NCBI RefSeq assembly: GCF_030848805.1
Contig: NC_092366.1
Location: 744,001-808,000, forward strand
DNA from: Temnothorax longispinosus
Lineage: Eukaryota; Arthropoda; Insecta; Hymenoptera; Formicidae
Direction: 5' to 3'
DNA length: 64,000 nt
The position numbers were made by a program, and so were the translations under genes. Numbering within the stretch: the first letter of the stretch is position 1; each line of letters starts with the position of its first letter. Positions 63,476 to 64,000 of the stretch are shown piece after piece. The notes under the pieces were generated by a model. That model made no database searches, was not told the origin of the DNA, and saw only the letters and a program-made list of their open reading frames with translations.

Positions 63476-63629
63476 GTGAAGTTAGCCCCACTTTTTCAAA
63501 TTTTGAAAAAATTTATTCGAGTTCTGGGTGCCCCAGCAAGAGCTCTCGAGTTTTCTATCGACTTTAGAAAGAGTTCCGTCATTTAAAGTGACGAAAACAC
63601 CATTTAAAAAATGGGAATGCTAACTTCAC
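63476..63629. repeat. Inverted-repeat element near the right edge, possibly part of a larger repeat
   Basis: GTGAAGTTAGCCCCACTTTTT at 63476 pairs with the inverted AAAAAATGGGAATGCTAACTTCAC (the pairing core GTGAAGTTAGC ends at 63629). A related AAAGTGAAGCCCATAATTTC occurs near 63764. The sequence to the window end has recurrent GAGTTCC and AGTTCT motifs and may be the rest of the same element. It is truncated by the window. Confidence 0.55.
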
Positions 63630-64000
63630 GCCGTCTCTCATTTTTGAAAAAAATCAATTTTTTAGATTTTTTAGGTAGATTCGGAAAGATTATGATAAGT
63701 TTTAGAGTTCCCTATAAGTTTTAGCCAGAGTTCCGTTCAAATAATCCTAAAAATCGGTGATAAAGTGAAGCCCATAATTTCAAAGTTGCACTAATTTTCA
63801 AAAATCCGCAATTCTAGTGGGAGTTCTGATAGTCCCCCAAAAAGTTCTATCGATGACTCTCATGACCCGAAGCGCTACGACCAATATTTAAAAACTTACA
63901 GCCATCCAAAGTGCACACTTGGTACATATAATTACATTGTCGACTTGTCTCAAAGTTAAAAAGACAGTGTGTATAATACTTTGATGTTTGATTTATCTAG
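63630..64000. other. Right edge, no recognisable gene
   Basis: This stretch is AT-rich, with repeated AAAAATC and GAGTTCC/AGTTCT motifs that may belong to the repeat just to its left. No coding region is supported. Confidence 0.4.

Overview
This is a eukaryotic, insect-type genomic window. The evidence is spliced GT-AG exons, long AT-rich introns and intergenic DNA, many (GA)n and (TA)n microsatellites, small inverted-repeat transposons, and a short interstitial run of the insect telomere unit TTAGG. CpG-rich patches are interleaved with AT-rich DNA, and CG dinucleotides are not depleted. Together with the protein sequence this suggests a hymenopteran, plausibly an ant. The species assignment is inference.

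Only one protein-coding gene can be supported. On the + strand, three exons (5993-6256, 6632-6861, 8242-8583) encode the two-immunoglobulin-domain ectodomain and C-terminus of a Beaten path (Beat) family protein. This is a family of secreted or membrane-anchored neuronal recognition molecules that bind Sidestep-type receptors during axon guidance. The splice phases agree at both introns, and one continuous 277-residue reading frame ends at a TAA. The exon carrying the start codon and most of the signal peptide was not found, so it lies further upstream, inside or outside the window. A 3' UTR probably runs to about 9.4-9.5 kb.

The remaining ~54 kb (about 9.5-64 kb) has no recognisable protein-coding gene, tRNA or rRNA. 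Long open frames there are either translated microsatellites (Ser/Leu or Arg/Glu repeats) or chance frames in GC-rich DNA. The stretch is either intergenic or intronic to a gene whose exons lie outside. One isolated exon-like interval (9899-10058) has good splice signals at both ends but no recognisable product.

The richest content is mobile DNA, all apparently non-autonomous: a foldback inside the second beat intron (6986-7448); a 944-bp pogo/Tigger-like element with TA target duplication (16939-17882); a diverged tandem duplication (20528-20993); a ~410-bp near-palindrome (25082-25492); two foldbacks with related CACGG-type ends (29382-29641 and 55647-55824); two piggyBac-like miniature elements with TTAA or TTAA-derived targets and asymmetric ends (51640-51902 and 60667-61036); and two foldbacks near the right edge (62847-63415 and 63476-63629). 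The clearest structural story is at 60.1-61.2 kb, where a piggyBac-like element sits in one arm of an older long inverted repeat while the other arm still carries the unoccupied TTAA.

I see no evidence of a new multi-gene system. The most useful observations concern transposon architecture and the hairpin-forming repeats.
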